From assembly GCA_005217565.1 (NCBI GenBank), contig SJCO01000001.1:313893-377892 (forward strand): a stretch of 64,000 nt of DNA, in the 5' to 3' direction. Shown here one piece after another: positions 1 through 9,404 of this stretch. This DNA comes from Puteibacter caeruleilacunae (GTDB lineage: Bacteria > Bacteroidota > Bacteroidia > Bacteroidales > Prolixibacteraceae). Both the position numbers and the translations under genes were made by a program. The notes under the pieces were generated by a model. That model was not told the DNA's origin, did not search any database, and saw only the letters and a program-made list of their open reading frames with translations. Numbering within the stretch: the first letter of the stretch is position 1; every line of letters starts with the position of its first letter.

Positions 1-1
1 T

Positions 2-1381
2 GGTTCTTATGGAGGTGCTTCAGAGATGGCATCATGGATTAGTAGAGTGAATTACTCATACCGAAACAAGTACTTAGTGACTGCTAACTTACGTGTTGAT
101 GGTTCTTCAAACTTTGCTGAGGATAATCAGTGGGGAGTATTCCCTGGTGTATCATTAGCATGGAGAATGACCGAGGAACCTTGGTTGCAAAATGTTGACT
201 GGTTGAGTAACTTGAAACTTCGCGCTGGATACGGTCAGACTGGTAATGATAACCTATCAGGTGTAAACACTTATTATAGTCCGGGTTGGAACTATGCTTT
301 CGGAAGTATTAGTCGTAGTGGTATTGGTTTAGCTAACCTTGGAAATCCTAACCTGAAGTGGGAAACGCAAACCGATTTGAATATAGGTGTTGACTTTGGA
401 TTCTTTAATAACCGTCTTGCTGGTTCTATCGAGTTGTACGACCGCGTGATTAGCGACCTTCTTGGGGAGCGCTCGTTGATGTCGTATCAAGCGATTAACA
501 AGATTAAGTATAACCTTGAATCAGAAAAGCAATCAAGAGGTATCGACGTAACATTACAGTCGGTAAATATCGATAACGGTGATTTTAAATGGCTGACTAA
601 TGCAACGTTTACTTATTATCGCGATCGTTGGAAGAAACGAGATTCTTCATGGAAACCAGACATTAACAGTGAACGTCAGGCTACATGGGGTGCTATGTGG
701 GTTTACCTTTCTGATGGATTGGTTGGCTTAGATGAGGATATCCCTCATATGCAAGGTGCTTACCCTGGAACAATTAAGATTAAAGATGTGAATGGTTACT
801 TGGTTGATGATGCTGGTGAACGTATTCTTGATGAAAATGGAAAGCCTCAGTATTCAGGTGCTCCTGATGGAAAAATCGACCGTGCCGACCAGGTGAAGAA
901 AGGTTACAATGTGCCTATCCCTGTAGGTTTAACCAATACATTCAGTTACAAGAATTTTGATTTGAATATTTACATGCATGCGATGTTTAATCGTTGGGCA
1001 TACAATGGTAATCATACTACATATGGTGCAGAATCTTTCCGATTGAAAGATGGAACTAATGTAATTGAAGATGTTAAAAATCGTTGGACTTATGAGAATC
1101 AGACAGCTGATTATCCTTCAGTATTCCAGGCGAATTCGCCTTACGGACATGGTGATTTCTTCCTTGAGGAAGCTTGGTTCATTCGTATGAAGAATGTAAC
1201 ATTAGGTTATACTTTACCTAAGCGTATGATTCCACGTGGATTCCGTCAGATTAGAGCATTTGTTGATGCACAGAATCTATTCGTGATTACTCCTTATAGT
1301 GGTATGGATCCAGAGACAGGTGGTGGTGTATCTTATCCTAATCAGAGAACTTTTACCGCTGGAGTAGAAATTAAATTTTAA
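2..1381 (+). CDS. SusC-like TonB-dependent outer membrane receptor, C-terminal part (PUL 1)
   Basis: The frame is open to the left edge of the window, so only about the last 460 residues are present. What remains is the end of the 22-strand beta-barrel, with the alternating aromatic pattern of SusC proteins, the conserved 'NLKLRAGYGQTGND' block, the late 'NVTLGYTLPKRM' strand and a final 'FTAGVEIKF' strand ending in Phe for BAM recognition. SusC proteins import oligosaccharides across the outer membrane with TonB energy and are capped by a SusD lipoprotein. The next gene, 18 bases on, is that SusD. The signal peptide, any STN domain and the plug lie outside the window, so it cannot be said whether this PUL uses an ECF/FecR circuit. 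Confidence 0.95.
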   Translation, partial: GSYGGASEMASWISRVNYSYRNKYLVTANLRVDGSSNFAEDNQWGVFPGVSLAWRMTEEPWLQNVDWLSNLKLRAGYGQTGNDNLSGVNTYYSPGWNYAFGSISRSGIGLANLGNPNLKWETQTDLNIGVDFGFFNNRLAGSIELYDRVISDLLGERSLMSYQAINKIKYNLESEKQSRGIDVTLQSVNIDNGDFKWLTNATFTYYRDRWKKRDSSWKPDINSERQATWGAMWVYLSDGLVGLDEDIPHMQGAYPGTIKIKDVNGYLVDDAGERILDENGKPQYSGAPDGKIDRADQVKKGYNVPIPVGLTNTFSYKNFDLNIYMHAMFNRWAYNGNHTTYGAESFRLKDGTNVIEDVKNRWTYENQTADYPSVFQANSPYGHGDFFLEEAWFIRMKNVTLGYTLPKRMIPRGFRQIRAFVDAQNLFVITPYSGMDPETGGGVSYPNQRTFTAGVEIKF

Positions 1382-1399
1382 CCTTAAACTATTGAATCG

Positions 1400-2881
1400 A
1401 TGAAGTTAATTTCAAAATACATCATAATACTTGCATCCGTTGGCATGTTCTTTAGTTGCCAGGATCTGGAGAGAGAGGATTATAATCAGATATATCCTGA
1501 GAACTTCTTCCAAAATGAAACTGATGTGAAGAATGCTACCACTGCTATGTATCGATTATTTCATATGAATTCATACGGTGGGGGTGGTGTTTACTCTTTC
1601 GGTCGCGGAGGGTATAACATCTTTACTGAAGTGAGTACTGATATTATGGACTGTCAGTGGGGTGATGGTGGTTCGTGGGCTACGTTTAATGCTTTGCGCT
1701 GGACTGCTGAAAACACAAAAGGTACTGATGCAATCTATTGGAAATATAACTGGCTTAGCAAGGGTGAGCAGATCATTAAGAATATCAATGAGGCGAATGT
1801 ATCTGACGATGTGAAGAATCTTTATATCGCACAGATAAAAGGTCTTCAGGGATGGTTAGGTTTTGTGTTCTTCGATCTTTATGGTGGTGTGCCTGTAGCT
1901 AATGAAGAGGTGCTTGCTAATATTGAAGAGGAGGTTTACCTTGAGCGTTATACTGCCGATCAGATGGCACGCTACGTTGAGACTAAGCTTACCGAGGCGA
2001 TTGATTATCTTCCTGTTTCGTATTCTTCTTCTGATTGGGGGAGATTGACCAAAGGTGCTGCATATACTATTCTTCTGAAATTGTATATGCAGGAGAAAAA
2101 CTGGACCAAGGCAGAGGAGACTGCTCGTGAGATCATGAAGCCTGAGTATGGTTATGCATTGCAGGATACTTATAAAAGTATCTTTGAGATTGATAACGAG
2201 ATCAATAATGAGGTGATCTTGGCAATTCCTTGTAATCCTGATGATTTCAAAAATGGATGGATTGCTCACGTGCTTCCTTATAACTTCCCATATGAGAATA
2301 CTGCTGCACAGAAATGGAGTGGTTACCGCTTGGAGTGGAATTTCTATCATACATATGAGGCTGGTGATGAGCGTTTGGAGACTATCGCTGGTGCCTATGA
2401 TGGTACTGATGGTGTAACGTATGATGAGGATCATCCAGGAGCTCACCTGGTGAAAGGTGCTTTGCCTATCAAGTTTGGTGTTGATCTAAATCATATTGGT
2501 CATGGTGCCGGTAATGATTTCCCAGTATATCGTTTGGCTGATGTAATGCTATGTCTTGCTGAGGCAATCAATAATAAGAATGGAGGACCAACTACTGAGG
2601 CATATGGATTGATTAATCAAGTGCGTGATCGTGCTGGATTGGATGATTTAGCAGAGGGTATGTCTCAGACTGATTTCAATGATGCATTGTTGTTAGAACG
2701 TGGTCATGAGTTGTACTGTGAAGGTCATCGTCGTCAGGACTTGATTCGTCATGGTAAATACATTGAGTACGGAAAGTTGGTTCCTAACAATCTTGCTGCC
2801 GATCATAAGGTATTGTATCCTATTCCAAACGGTGCTATCACTGAAAGTAAAGGTGCAGTGAAGCAGAATACAGGATACTAA
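1400..2881 (+). CDS. SusD-like surface glycan-binding lipoprotein (PUL 1)
   Basis: A 493-residue RagB/SusD family protein. The N-terminus is a lipoprotein signal ending in the lipobox 'FFSC' (Cys20), so it should be anchored in the outer membrane and exposed at the surface as the lid of the preceding SusC. Family marks are the 'NFFQNETDVKNATTAMYRLF' start of the helical fold, the TPR-like helices in the middle and the C-terminal 'ELYCEGHRRQDLIRHGKY' block followed by 'LYPIPNGAI'. It starts 18 bases after the SusC stop, so the two are presumably co-transcribed. The ligand cannot be predicted from SusD sequence. Confidence 0.95.
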   Translation: MKLISKYIIILASVGMFFSCQDLEREDYNQIYPENFFQNETDVKNATTAMYRLFHMNSYGGGGVYSFGRGGYNIFTEVSTDIMDCQWGDGGSWATFNALRWTAENTKGTDAIYWKYNWLSKGEQIIKNINEANVSDDVKNLYIAQIKGLQGWLGFVFFDLYGGVPVANEEVLANIEEEVYLERYTADQMARYVETKLTEAIDYLPVSYSSSDWGRLTKGAAYTILLKLYMQEKNWTKAEETAREIMKPEYGYALQDTYKSIFEIDNEINNEVILAIPCNPDDFKNGWIAHVLPYNFPYENTAAQKWSGYRLEWNFYHTYEAGDERLETIAGAYDGTDGVTYDEDHPGAHLVKGALPIKFGVDLNHIGHGAGNDFPVYRLADVMLCLAEAINNKNGGPTTEAYGLINQVRDRAGLDDLAEGMSQTDFNDALLLERGHELYCEGHRRQDLIRHGKYIEYGKLVPNNLAADHKVLYPIPNGAITESKGAVKQNTGY

Positions 2882-2932
2882 TAACGGAGAAAAGGTAAAA
2901 GGAATAAAGGTTTAACGGTGAGCGTTGAACTA

Positions 2933-2970
2933 AGGTGGTGGTTCTTCAATAAGGGCCACCACCTGTTTAC
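2933..2970 (+). terminator. Hairpin after SusD (PUL 1)
   Basis: A perfect 9-base stem (AGGTGGTGG at 2933-2941, CCACCACCT at 2956-2964) with a 14-base loop stands 51 bases after the SusD stop. The following T stretch is weak (GTTTA), so it may attenuate rather than fully terminate transcription before the downstream hydrolase gene. Confidence 0.5.
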
Positions 2971-3051
2971 AGCCCATAACCAATAACGTTCTATTCATTC
3001 TGTTGGTGGTATGAACCTGCAAATTATTGTATAAACTAAAATAAACGAGTA

Positions 3052-4530
3052 ATGCGAAAGAGATTAGTTACTGGTCTTTTGTTAGTAGGACTATTTGTGA
3101 AAATAGCCGCAGCACAGGTTGAGAACTTTGTACCTCAGCCAGTATTTGAAGAAAATAAGGACTTTGTAGAGCTTTATTACCAAGCTTGGAGGAGTGCTTA
3201 TAAACACATTAAAACGCAGGAAGGACTTATCCAGTCGCCATACATCGATGAGGCTTTCTGGGATAATACTATCTGGATCTGGGATACCGAATTCATGGTG
3301 ATGTTCTGTAAGTATGCTCCGGATGTATTTCCTGGAATACAGTCGTTGAATAATTTTTATGTCCCTATTCTGGATAATAAGCCATCTCCATTGAATATTC
3401 AACACCCTGACAATCCTCCTTTTTATGCATGGATTGAAGCGGAGTATTTCAAGTTTACAAATGATAAGGATCATTTGGATAAATTGCTCAATAAAACGCG
3501 TTATTTACAGCGTCATTTTGAATGGTTTGATAATTTAAAAGCAGGAACGAAATTGCACTTCAAACATGCCTATGTTAAGGCGGAAAAGGTCGATAAAGGT
3601 TATCGTTGGGGAGGTATCCAATCCGGTATGGATAATACACCTCGTGGTAGAGGTAACCGTAATGATATGTTATGGATTGATGCGATTAGTCAGCAGGCGT
3701 TGGCTGCTAAATACATCAATGAGTTAGCGCAGAAGACAGGTAATAAGGCTGATGCAAAGTTGTATGCAAAGAAATACAACGAATTGAAGAAGATGGTGAA
3801 CACCTATTATTGGAATCAGGAGGACGGTTTCTACTATGATCTAAAGGAATCAGATCTTAGTCCTATTAAAGTGGTTACTCCTGCTTCGTTCTGGGCAATG
3901 TTAGCAGGTATTCCAAATAAGAACCAGGCAGAAAAGATGGTTGAAAAACTAAGAGATGATGAGTGTTTGGGAGGTGTAGTACCATGGGTTACTGTTGCTC
4001 GTAACGATCAGGATTTTAATGCTGAATATGGTGATTATTGGCGCGGAAGTATTTGGTTGCCTACTGCTTATATGGGAATTAAGGCAATTGAGAAGTATGG
4101 TTATTTGGAAGAGGCTGCGGAGAATGCTTACGATATTGTGAAACATATGTCTATTACCTACAAGCAGTTCGAACCTCACACTATTTGGGAATGTTATAAT
4201 CCTACAAAACCTGAACCTACAACTTTAGCTCACAAGAAAGAGTTGGTAAGACCTGATTTTTGTGGGTGGAGTGCCTTAGGACCGATCTCTTTATTTGTTG
4301 AAAATGTACTTGGTTTCTATGAAGTTAATGCGCTGGAGAAGAGGATTCGTTGGTATCTGCATAATGATTCAAAGCATGGAATTAAGAAGCTGAAATTTGG
4401 AGAAATTGTTACTGATATTATTTTCGAAGATGGTAAGGTTACAGTGAAGAGCAATGAACCGTATACGTTAATCATCAATAAAAAGAAATTTAAGGTTAAA
4501 AAGGGTTCAAGCGTGCTAATGGTGAGATAG
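3052..4530 (+). CDS. Secreted (alpha/alpha)6 glycoside hydrolase, GH63/GH37-like
   Basis: A 492-residue exported protein: signal peptide with cleavage near 'AAAQ' (residues 18-21), then an (alpha/alpha)6 barrel of the trehalase/GH63/MGH1-like superfamily. Visible motifs are 'FWDNTIWIWDTEFM' (about 69-82), 'SGMDNTPRG' (Asp194, placed like the GH63/GH37 general acid), 'GDYWRGSIWLPTAYM' (about 327-341) and 'IWECYNP' (Glu380, placed like the catalytic base). A short beta domain closes the C-terminus (about 430-492). Enzymes of this clan invert alpha-glucosidic or alpha-mannosidic bonds. Substrate and exact family cannot be told from motifs. Its place behind SusC/SusD implies a role in degrading the oligosaccharide that PUL imports. 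Confidence 0.8.
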   Translation: MRKRLVTGLLLVGLFVKIAAAQVENFVPQPVFEENKDFVELYYQAWRSAYKHIKTQEGLIQSPYIDEAFWDNTIWIWDTEFMVMFCKYAPDVFPGIQSLNNFYVPILDNKPSPLNIQHPDNPPFYAWIEAEYFKFTNDKDHLDKLLNKTRYLQRHFEWFDNLKAGTKLHFKHAYVKAEKVDKGYRWGGIQSGMDNTPRGRGNRNDMLWIDAISQQALAAKYINELAQKTGNKADAKLYAKKYNELKKMVNTYYWNQEDGFYYDLKESDLSPIKVVTPASFWAMLAGIPNKNQAEKMVEKLRDDECLGGVVPWVTVARNDQDFNAEYGDYWRGSIWLPTAYMGIKAIEKYGYLEEAAENAYDIVKHMSITYKQFEPHTIWECYNPTKPEPTTLAHKKELVRPDFCGWSALGPISLFVENVLGFYEVNALEKRIRWYLHNDSKHGIKKLKFGEIVTDIIFEDGKVTVKSNEPYTLIINKKKFKVKKGSSVLMVR

Positions 4531-4600
4531 CATGGGAATTTGACCGGAAACACGCTGATAGTAGCTTTTATAGTTGTCTGGTGATCGTTGCATAATAACG

Positions 4601-4640
4601 ACACCTTTCAAGGTATAGATTACTTGAAAGCGTGTTTTTA
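4601..4640 (+). terminator. Intrinsic terminator after GH63-like gene
   Basis: Stem CTTTCAAG (4605-4612) / CTTGAAAG (4623-4630), extended by ACAC/GTGT with one bulged base, then a T run at 4635-4639. It lies between the GH63-like gene and the 784-residue protein, so the latter may have its own promoter. Confidence 0.65.
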
Positions 4641-4715
4641 ATAATATGTTGTCAGTATATGATGCTTCTGATAGGGATACCAGATTTGTAGATTAAAAAA
4701 TATAACTAAATCACA

Positions 4716-7070
4716 ATGAGAGTAATTGCTTTATTAATTATTACAGCGTGGTGTTTGTCGTTAAATGCACAGACATCACTAAAAGGAGATGATTTTAAGA
4801 TCATGATTGATGACCATGGTCGGATTACGAGATTTGAAACTATTCATTCTGGACATACCGATACGGTTTCTTTTCAACAGGGAGAATGGGCTGGTCCTTC
4901 GTGGTATGGTAGCTGGGACGACACCTTAAGAAATGTGACGTTATCAAAGATCAATGACTATGTTTACGAAGCCATTACAGGCGATATTCAGTTTAAACTG
5001 GAATATAGTGTGGAAAATGGTGTGCCAGCATTGGAGGCTTCGGTTACAAATGTTGGGTACACTCCTATACAGCCCGAGAAGCTTGGATTACGACTAGGCT
5101 TGAATACTTATATGGAGAAGTATCCCGACTGGAATCATAAATTTTTCCCTACAATGATGCGTTGCGAGAAGACTCACTTCTGGGGATATGCTATGGCTCC
5201 TGATGGTCGGGTATTGTGCATGGCTTCTCCTGATCCTGTGGCTTCGTGGAGTACCGATTTTACTAAGTCGTGGGGAGAACCTAATTATAAGTGGTTCGGG
5301 CATCGTATTACCTCATCGAATATCGATTTGATGAACGCGTTACCTTTGCCTGAACGTCATCCTCATAATTTGTATGAACTGAAAAAAGGCGAGACCAAGC
5401 GTTGGAAAATCTATCTTAGTGTTGTTGATGAGCTTGAACAGGTGGGGGCTGAATTGAGCAGATTGACCAAGGCGCCATTTTTTGATTTACCTAAGACTAC
5501 CATCGGGAAGCATGAGTCTTTATCTTTCAAAATCAAAGGCGATGTTCGTGAAGTTGTATTAATTAATCCTTCTGGTAAGCAAGAGGTTTTAACTCCTGAA
5601 AATAACAAATACACATTCAGTGCTTCTGACGAGACAGGAGTATTTAAGATGGTTGCTACAGCTTCAAATGGAACTATTTCAGAAGCTATGATCTCGGTTC
5701 GTAACGATTGGCAATGGTACATGAATCAAGCACGAGAAGCTGCACTTAAATATCCTGCAAGGGCTACAACACACTGTGAAACATGGTATGGTTTGTACAC
5801 CATGTATTTGGGTGAGAAATATGTACCTAATACAACTTTATTGGAGGCCAGTGAGGCTCGTTTTCAGAACATTTTCCCTCAATTGTATGATACTGTAAAA
5901 TTAGTACCAACAAAGATTCCTCATCGTATTCAGAATACCAGTAGCATGATTGGGGTATTGGTCGATCGTTATGAGGCTACCGGCGATATGCATTCATTGA
6001 AACAGGCAGCCAAGCTGGCTGATTGGATCATTGAGCATGCACAGGCTAAGGATGGCTCATATCGTGCGGGTAAAACACATTATACTAGTGTGATTTATCC
6101 TGCTAAGAGCATCATGGAGTTGTATGTGGCCGAAACAAAGCTGGCAAAGAAGAGTCGCTTTTGGAAAGATGCTGCTGCAAGACATTACCAGTCGGTGAAG
6201 CGTGCCATGGATGAGCTGGTGGCTAGTGGTGATAATATTGATACCGAAGGACAGCTGACTTATGAGGACGGTATGATCTCTTGTTCTGCATTGCAATTGG
6301 AGTTATTTGCGCTGTTGCAAAAATCAGAGGATGAGCGAGCCAAGTATATGGAAGCAGGATTGAAATTATTGCAAGGTCATCGTTCTCTTACGCAATTATT
6401 GATTCCTGATAGTAGAATGAGAAATGGTACCATGCGTTTCTGGGAGTCGCAGTACGATGTATATATTCAGCCTAACATGTTTAACTCTCCACATGGGTGG
6501 ACTTCCTGGAGGACGTATGCCACATATTATGCGTATCTGTTGACTGGCGAGGAGGATTGGTTGCGTCAGACTTTTAATGCTTTGGGAAGTAGTGTTCAGG
6601 TGATTGATTTCACAACAGGTGATTTACGCTGGGGCTTTGTGCCTAGTCCGTATGTAAAGGTTGTACAGACTTCCAAACCTCACATGAAGGAAGATCCTGA
6701 TGTGTATTCGGGGGGGCATTTTCATCCGCGAAAGTATCCTCATCGCGAGTATATCCTGGGAGAACAATATGTTGATATGATTTCAGATTGGATCAGAGCT
6801 AACAGTCAGGATAACGATGTGCACGAGCATTTTAAGTGTATGGAGGAGACTGTGCTTGCCAATGCTTTTGTGATTGAACGCGATAATGGAGAATTGGTTG
6901 GTTACAACTGTAAGGTTGCCGATAAAGGTGGAGTGGTTGAGGTTGTTCCTACTGAGGAACAGATTAAAAATGTCCACTTCAATGTGAAAGGTGCATATAA
7001 GGTACTGGTTAAGACCTCTGGTGGAGAGATATCAGAAAAAGTGAAAAATGATGAATGGGTGAGATGGTAA
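4716..7070 (+). CDS. Secreted 784-residue protein of unknown family in PUL 1
   Basis: I do not recognise the family. A signal peptide is clear (cleavage near 'LNAQ', residue 18). Residues about 20-240 look like a beta-sandwich (short strands, 'FKLEYSVENGVPALEASVTN'), residues about 260-330 like a second small beta domain, and residues about 335-720 are helical with Trp/Tyr/His-rich turns ('THCETWYGLYTMYLG', 'SPHGWTSWRTYATYYAYLLTG'). That resembles six-hairpin hydrolases or polysaccharide lyases, which often carry an N-terminal sandwich. A short beta tail ends the protein. Being secreted and next to a SusC/D pair and a GH63-like enzyme, it is most likely a glycan-active enzyme. No catalytic residues can be assigned, and the domain reading is inference from the pattern only. 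Confidence 0.7.
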   Translation: MRVIALLIITAWCLSLNAQTSLKGDDFKIMIDDHGRITRFETIHSGHTDTVSFQQGEWAGPSWYGSWDDTLRNVTLSKINDYVYEAITGDIQFKLEYSVENGVPALEASVTNVGYTPIQPEKLGLRLGLNTYMEKYPDWNHKFFPTMMRCEKTHFWGYAMAPDGRVLCMASPDPVASWSTDFTKSWGEPNYKWFGHRITSSNIDLMNALPLPERHPHNLYELKKGETKRWKIYLSVVDELEQVGAELSRLTKAPFFDLPKTTIGKHESLSFKIKGDVREVVLINPSGKQEVLTPENNKYTFSASDETGVFKMVATASNGTISEAMISVRNDWQWYMNQAREAALKYPARATTHCETWYGLYTMYLGEKYVPNTTLLEASEARFQNIFPQLYDTVKLVPTKIPHRIQNTSSMIGVLVDRYEATGDMHSLKQAAKLADWIIEHAQAKDGSYRAGKTHYTSVIYPAKSIMELYVAETKLAKKSRFWKDAAARHYQSVKRAMDELVASGDNIDTEGQLTYEDGMISCSALQLELFALLQKSEDERAKYMEAGLKLLQGHRSLTQLLIPDSRMRNGTMRFWESQYDVYIQPNMFNSPHGWTSWRTYATYYAYLLTGEEDWLRQTFNALGSSVQVIDFTTGDLRWGFVPSPYVKVVQTSKPHMKEDPDVYSGGHFHPRKYPHREYILGEQYVDMISDWIRANSQDNDVHEHFKCMEETVLANAFVIERDNGELVGYNCKVADKGGVVEVVPTEEQIKNVHFNVKGAYKVLVKTSGGEISEKVKNDEWVRW

Positions 7071-7238
7071 TAAAAACTGGATTTCCCAGAGTGAGATGAT
7101 CGTAATATTAACCTGAATTATTTGTTTGTTTATATGGAGAGTCGGATGGGGAAACTTGTTCGACTCTTTTTATCAGAAACAAACAGATGTTTTCATTCTT
7201 CACTGTGTTTTGCTATTATTGTAGCATATTTACTATGT

Positions 7239-7811
7239 ATGACCGCGATAACAATTGATATTCTAAACCAGTTAAATAACCAGCAGGAGGCATCTTATAA
7301 GGTGGTTTTCGATGCTTACTATCCTAGGTTAGTGCACTTTGCCTATGAGTATGTTCCATATGCCGATGCTAAGAGTCTGGTACAGGATGCCTTTGTAACG
7401 TTGTGGAATAAAAAACCTGAATTTATAAGTGAGGCGCAATTGCAAAGTTATCTTTATACTAATGTCAAGAATAACTGTTTGATGTTTTTGCGACACGAGA
7501 AGGTGAAGCAGAATTATACTGAAAAGCAGTTGCAAAATGAGGTGTATAGCGAGGCTTTGGATCGTTTGGATACTACTACGATTACTTTTCAAGAAATAGA
7601 GGTTATTATTGAGCAGACATTAAGCGATTTGCCTCCACGCTGCAAAGAGGTGTTTGAATTGAGTCGCCTACGAGGATTCACCAATCAAGAGATTGCCGAG
7701 GAGTTAGAGATATCGGTAAAATCAGTTGAGGCTCAAATCACCAAAGCCCTAAAAGTTTTCCGAGTAGCCCTAAAAGACTATCTTCCAATGATCGTGTATT
7801 TGTTTCACTAA
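7239..7811 (+). CDS. ECF-type RNA polymerase sigma-70 factor (PUL 2)
   Basis: About 190 residues if started at the ATG at 7239. An upstream TTG at 7122 would add 39 residues that do not look like sigma factor, so the ATG is preferred. Region 2 is 'YKVVFDAYYPRLVHFAYEYV...ADAKSLVQDAFVTLWNK', and region 4 is 'LPPRCKEVFELSRLRGFTNQEIAEELEISVKSVEAQITKAL', a helix-turn-helix for the -35 element. This matches the Bacteroidota sigma-70 family paired with FecR in PULs. The anti-sigma partner follows only after an unusually long 598-base gap. It is expected to turn on the FecR/SusC/SusD genes that follow. Confidence 0.92.
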   Translation: MTAITIDILNQLNNQQEASYKVVFDAYYPRLVHFAYEYVPYADAKSLVQDAFVTLWNKKPEFISEAQLQSYLYTNVKNNCLMFLRHEKVKQNYTEKQLQNEVYSEALDRLDTTTITFQEIEVIIEQTLSDLPPRCKEVFELSRLRGFTNQEIAEELEISVKSVEAQITKALKVFRVALKDYLPMIVYLFH

Positions 7812-8409
7812 TCAACAACAATTTCCTCACTAATATTTCCCATGAGGTATTTTTTTTCGCACAAAAGAGAGCCGTTTCTAAGCATTATTCGTCGAATATT
7901 TGCACTATAGTGGAAATTCCAGGAAATCATATTTTTAGATCATCATTTATGGATTTTTTATCATCAAATTTTCTACCTTTACAGCTGTTGTAATCAACCA
8001 ACGTTCTTTTTTATAGATGTCCCTAAAAAAGGGACATTTACTGAAAAAAGCACCTCTATAACGAAGATATTTCCTACAAAGTCCCTGGAAAATATCGAAG
8101 AGAATCGAAGAAATTCAGAACTTGGTGTTAATCTGTTCCGACTGCAAGTAAACTGCGTCCCCTTAGTTTGTACTCCATCTTTATATCACAAGTAACATAA
8201 ACATAGTAACCAGTTAAGCCCCGACTTAGCCCTTATTCGTACACCCTTTTGCGCTCAGCTATGTATAGTCTCTTTGCTTTCCTTCATCAGTGCGCACCGT
8301 CATACCTTTTAACCTTCCAACCGTTCACCATTAAAAAAAATCTCATTTTTTTTGTCCCCTGACATAGGGTATTGCGTTTTTGAAGCATTATACCATCAAC
8401 AAAGCAATT
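7812..8409. other. Long sigma-FecR intergenic region with a palindrome
   Basis: 598 bases without a coding frame that I believe. It holds a perfect hairpin (8-base arms at 8017-8024 and 8030-8037, 5-base A loop) about 200 bases after the sigma stop, with no clear T run. The last 60 bases contain T-rich sequence, CCCC at 8356-8359 and GTATTGC at 8369-8375. A similar CCCC/GTATTGC pair stands before the FecR gene of PUL 3. Nothing else is recognisable. Confidence 0.5.
8356..8392 (+). promoter_or_regulatory. Possible ECF-dependent promoter before FecR (PUL 2)
   Basis: TAGGGTATTG (8365-8374), then 10 bases, then GCATTATA (8385-8392), ending 17 bases before the FecR ATG at 8410. The layout resembles the TAGGGTAAAA-N10-CTGTATTA promoters of the S8 peptidase locus, though the second element differs. 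Overlapping it, CCCC-N9-GTATTGC resembles CCCC-N7-GTATTGC before the other PUL FecR gene. Which reading is right, if either, is unknown. Confidence 0.3.
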
Positions 8410-9390
8410 ATGGAGAAAGAAAAAATCATACAATCAATCATAGAGCGACAAGCGTTGAAAGACTCAAAAGACTTGCAAGAGGCAGTGCAGCAGTCTAATG
8501 AGACAAAAAACGAATTTATGCGCATGAAGAACCTTTGGGCCTTAATGCAAACAGGAAAAGGAATGAAGGACATGGAAGTTGAAAATGATTTCATAAGCCT
8601 ACAGGGTAGAATTAAACAAAGTAAGCGACAAAAAAATCTTCGGGTGATTCTCCGATATGCTGCAATCGTCATTATCGCCATGGTGTCGGGATATCTTATG
8701 AATAATATTGGATCTACAGGGCATGAGGTAACCACGAATGTGATGGAGGTGCCTAAAGGTAACCGTTCCCATATGTTGCTATCAGACGGTACTGAGGTTT
8801 GGATAAGCAATGGATCAAAATTGACATATCCAGCAAACTTCATCGGAGGCGAAAGAAATGTGCAACTTACAGGAGAAGCATTCTTTCATGTGAAGCGAAA
8901 TGAAAAGAAACCTTTTCATGTGAATGTGGGCGATGTGAAGGTGAAAGTACTGGGAACCGAATTTGCAGTTGTTGGATATCCCGAAGATAGGCAGATTGAG
9001 ACAGTACTTGTTTCAGGATCGGTAGAAGTAACCAGTCGCTACAACAACAAGGAAACCACCATGATTCTTCAGCCTGGTTATAAAGCGACTTACAATAAAA
9101 GTAGAGGTACACTAAAGAAAGACAAAACTGATATTTCATTTGCAAAATTCTGGTTGGATGGTATTTATCAATTTACAGATGAGTCGTTTATTGATCTGGC
9201 CAACAAAATTGATCGGATTTACAATATGCAGATTGTATTTGAAGATGAGAGCTTGAAAAACAGGAAGTTTAGAGGAACAATTGATATCAATAACAATGTA
9301 AATATTTTAATGCAACTATTGCAAAAGGCTTCGGGAGAACCTTTTGAGTACCGAATAGAAAACAATCATATTTATGTAACTAGCGAATAG
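8410..9390 (+). CDS. FecR-family anti-sigma factor (PUL 2)
   Basis: 326 residues from the ATG at 8410. The in-frame TTG at 8380 is less likely because the family normally starts shortly before the first cytoplasmic helices. It has a cytoplasmic sigma-binding N-terminus (about 1-75), one membrane span ('LRYAAIVIIAMVSGYLM'), the FecR domain ('NRSHMLLSDGTEVWISNGSKLTYP', 'GEAFFHVKRNEKKPFHV', 'VKVLGTEFAV') and a C-terminal STN-like DUF4974 domain that contacts the receptor. It should hold the sigma factor of 7239 inactive until SusC signals. The SusC gene follows after a 139-base leader. Confidence 0.93.
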   Translation: MEKEKIIQSIIERQALKDSKDLQEAVQQSNETKNEFMRMKNLWALMQTGKGMKDMEVENDFISLQGRIKQSKRQKNLRVILRYAAIVIIAMVSGYLMNNIGSTGHEVTTNVMEVPKGNRSHMLLSDGTEVWISNGSKLTYPANFIGGERNVQLTGEAFFHVKRNEKKPFHVNVGDVKVKVLGTEFAVVGYPEDRQIETVLVSGSVEVTSRYNNKETTMILQPGYKATYNKSRGTLKKDKTDISFAKFWLDGIYQFTDESFIDLANKIDRIYNMQIVFEDESLKNRKFRGTIDINNNVNILMQLLQKASGEPFEYRIENNHIYVTSE

Positions 9391-9404
9391 ACCAAAAGAA
9401 TTGT

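Noticed and set aside
1856-2446. A long open frame on the minus strand inside the PUL 1 SusD gene.
   Set aside because: It is antisense to a clear SusD gene, lacks any recognisable motif and arises from codon bias of the real frame.
7122-7238. N-terminal extension of the PUL 2 sigma factor from the TTG at 7122.
   Set aside because: The extra 39 residues contain a hydrophobic stretch foreign to ECF factors, and the ATG at 7239 gives a normal family length.
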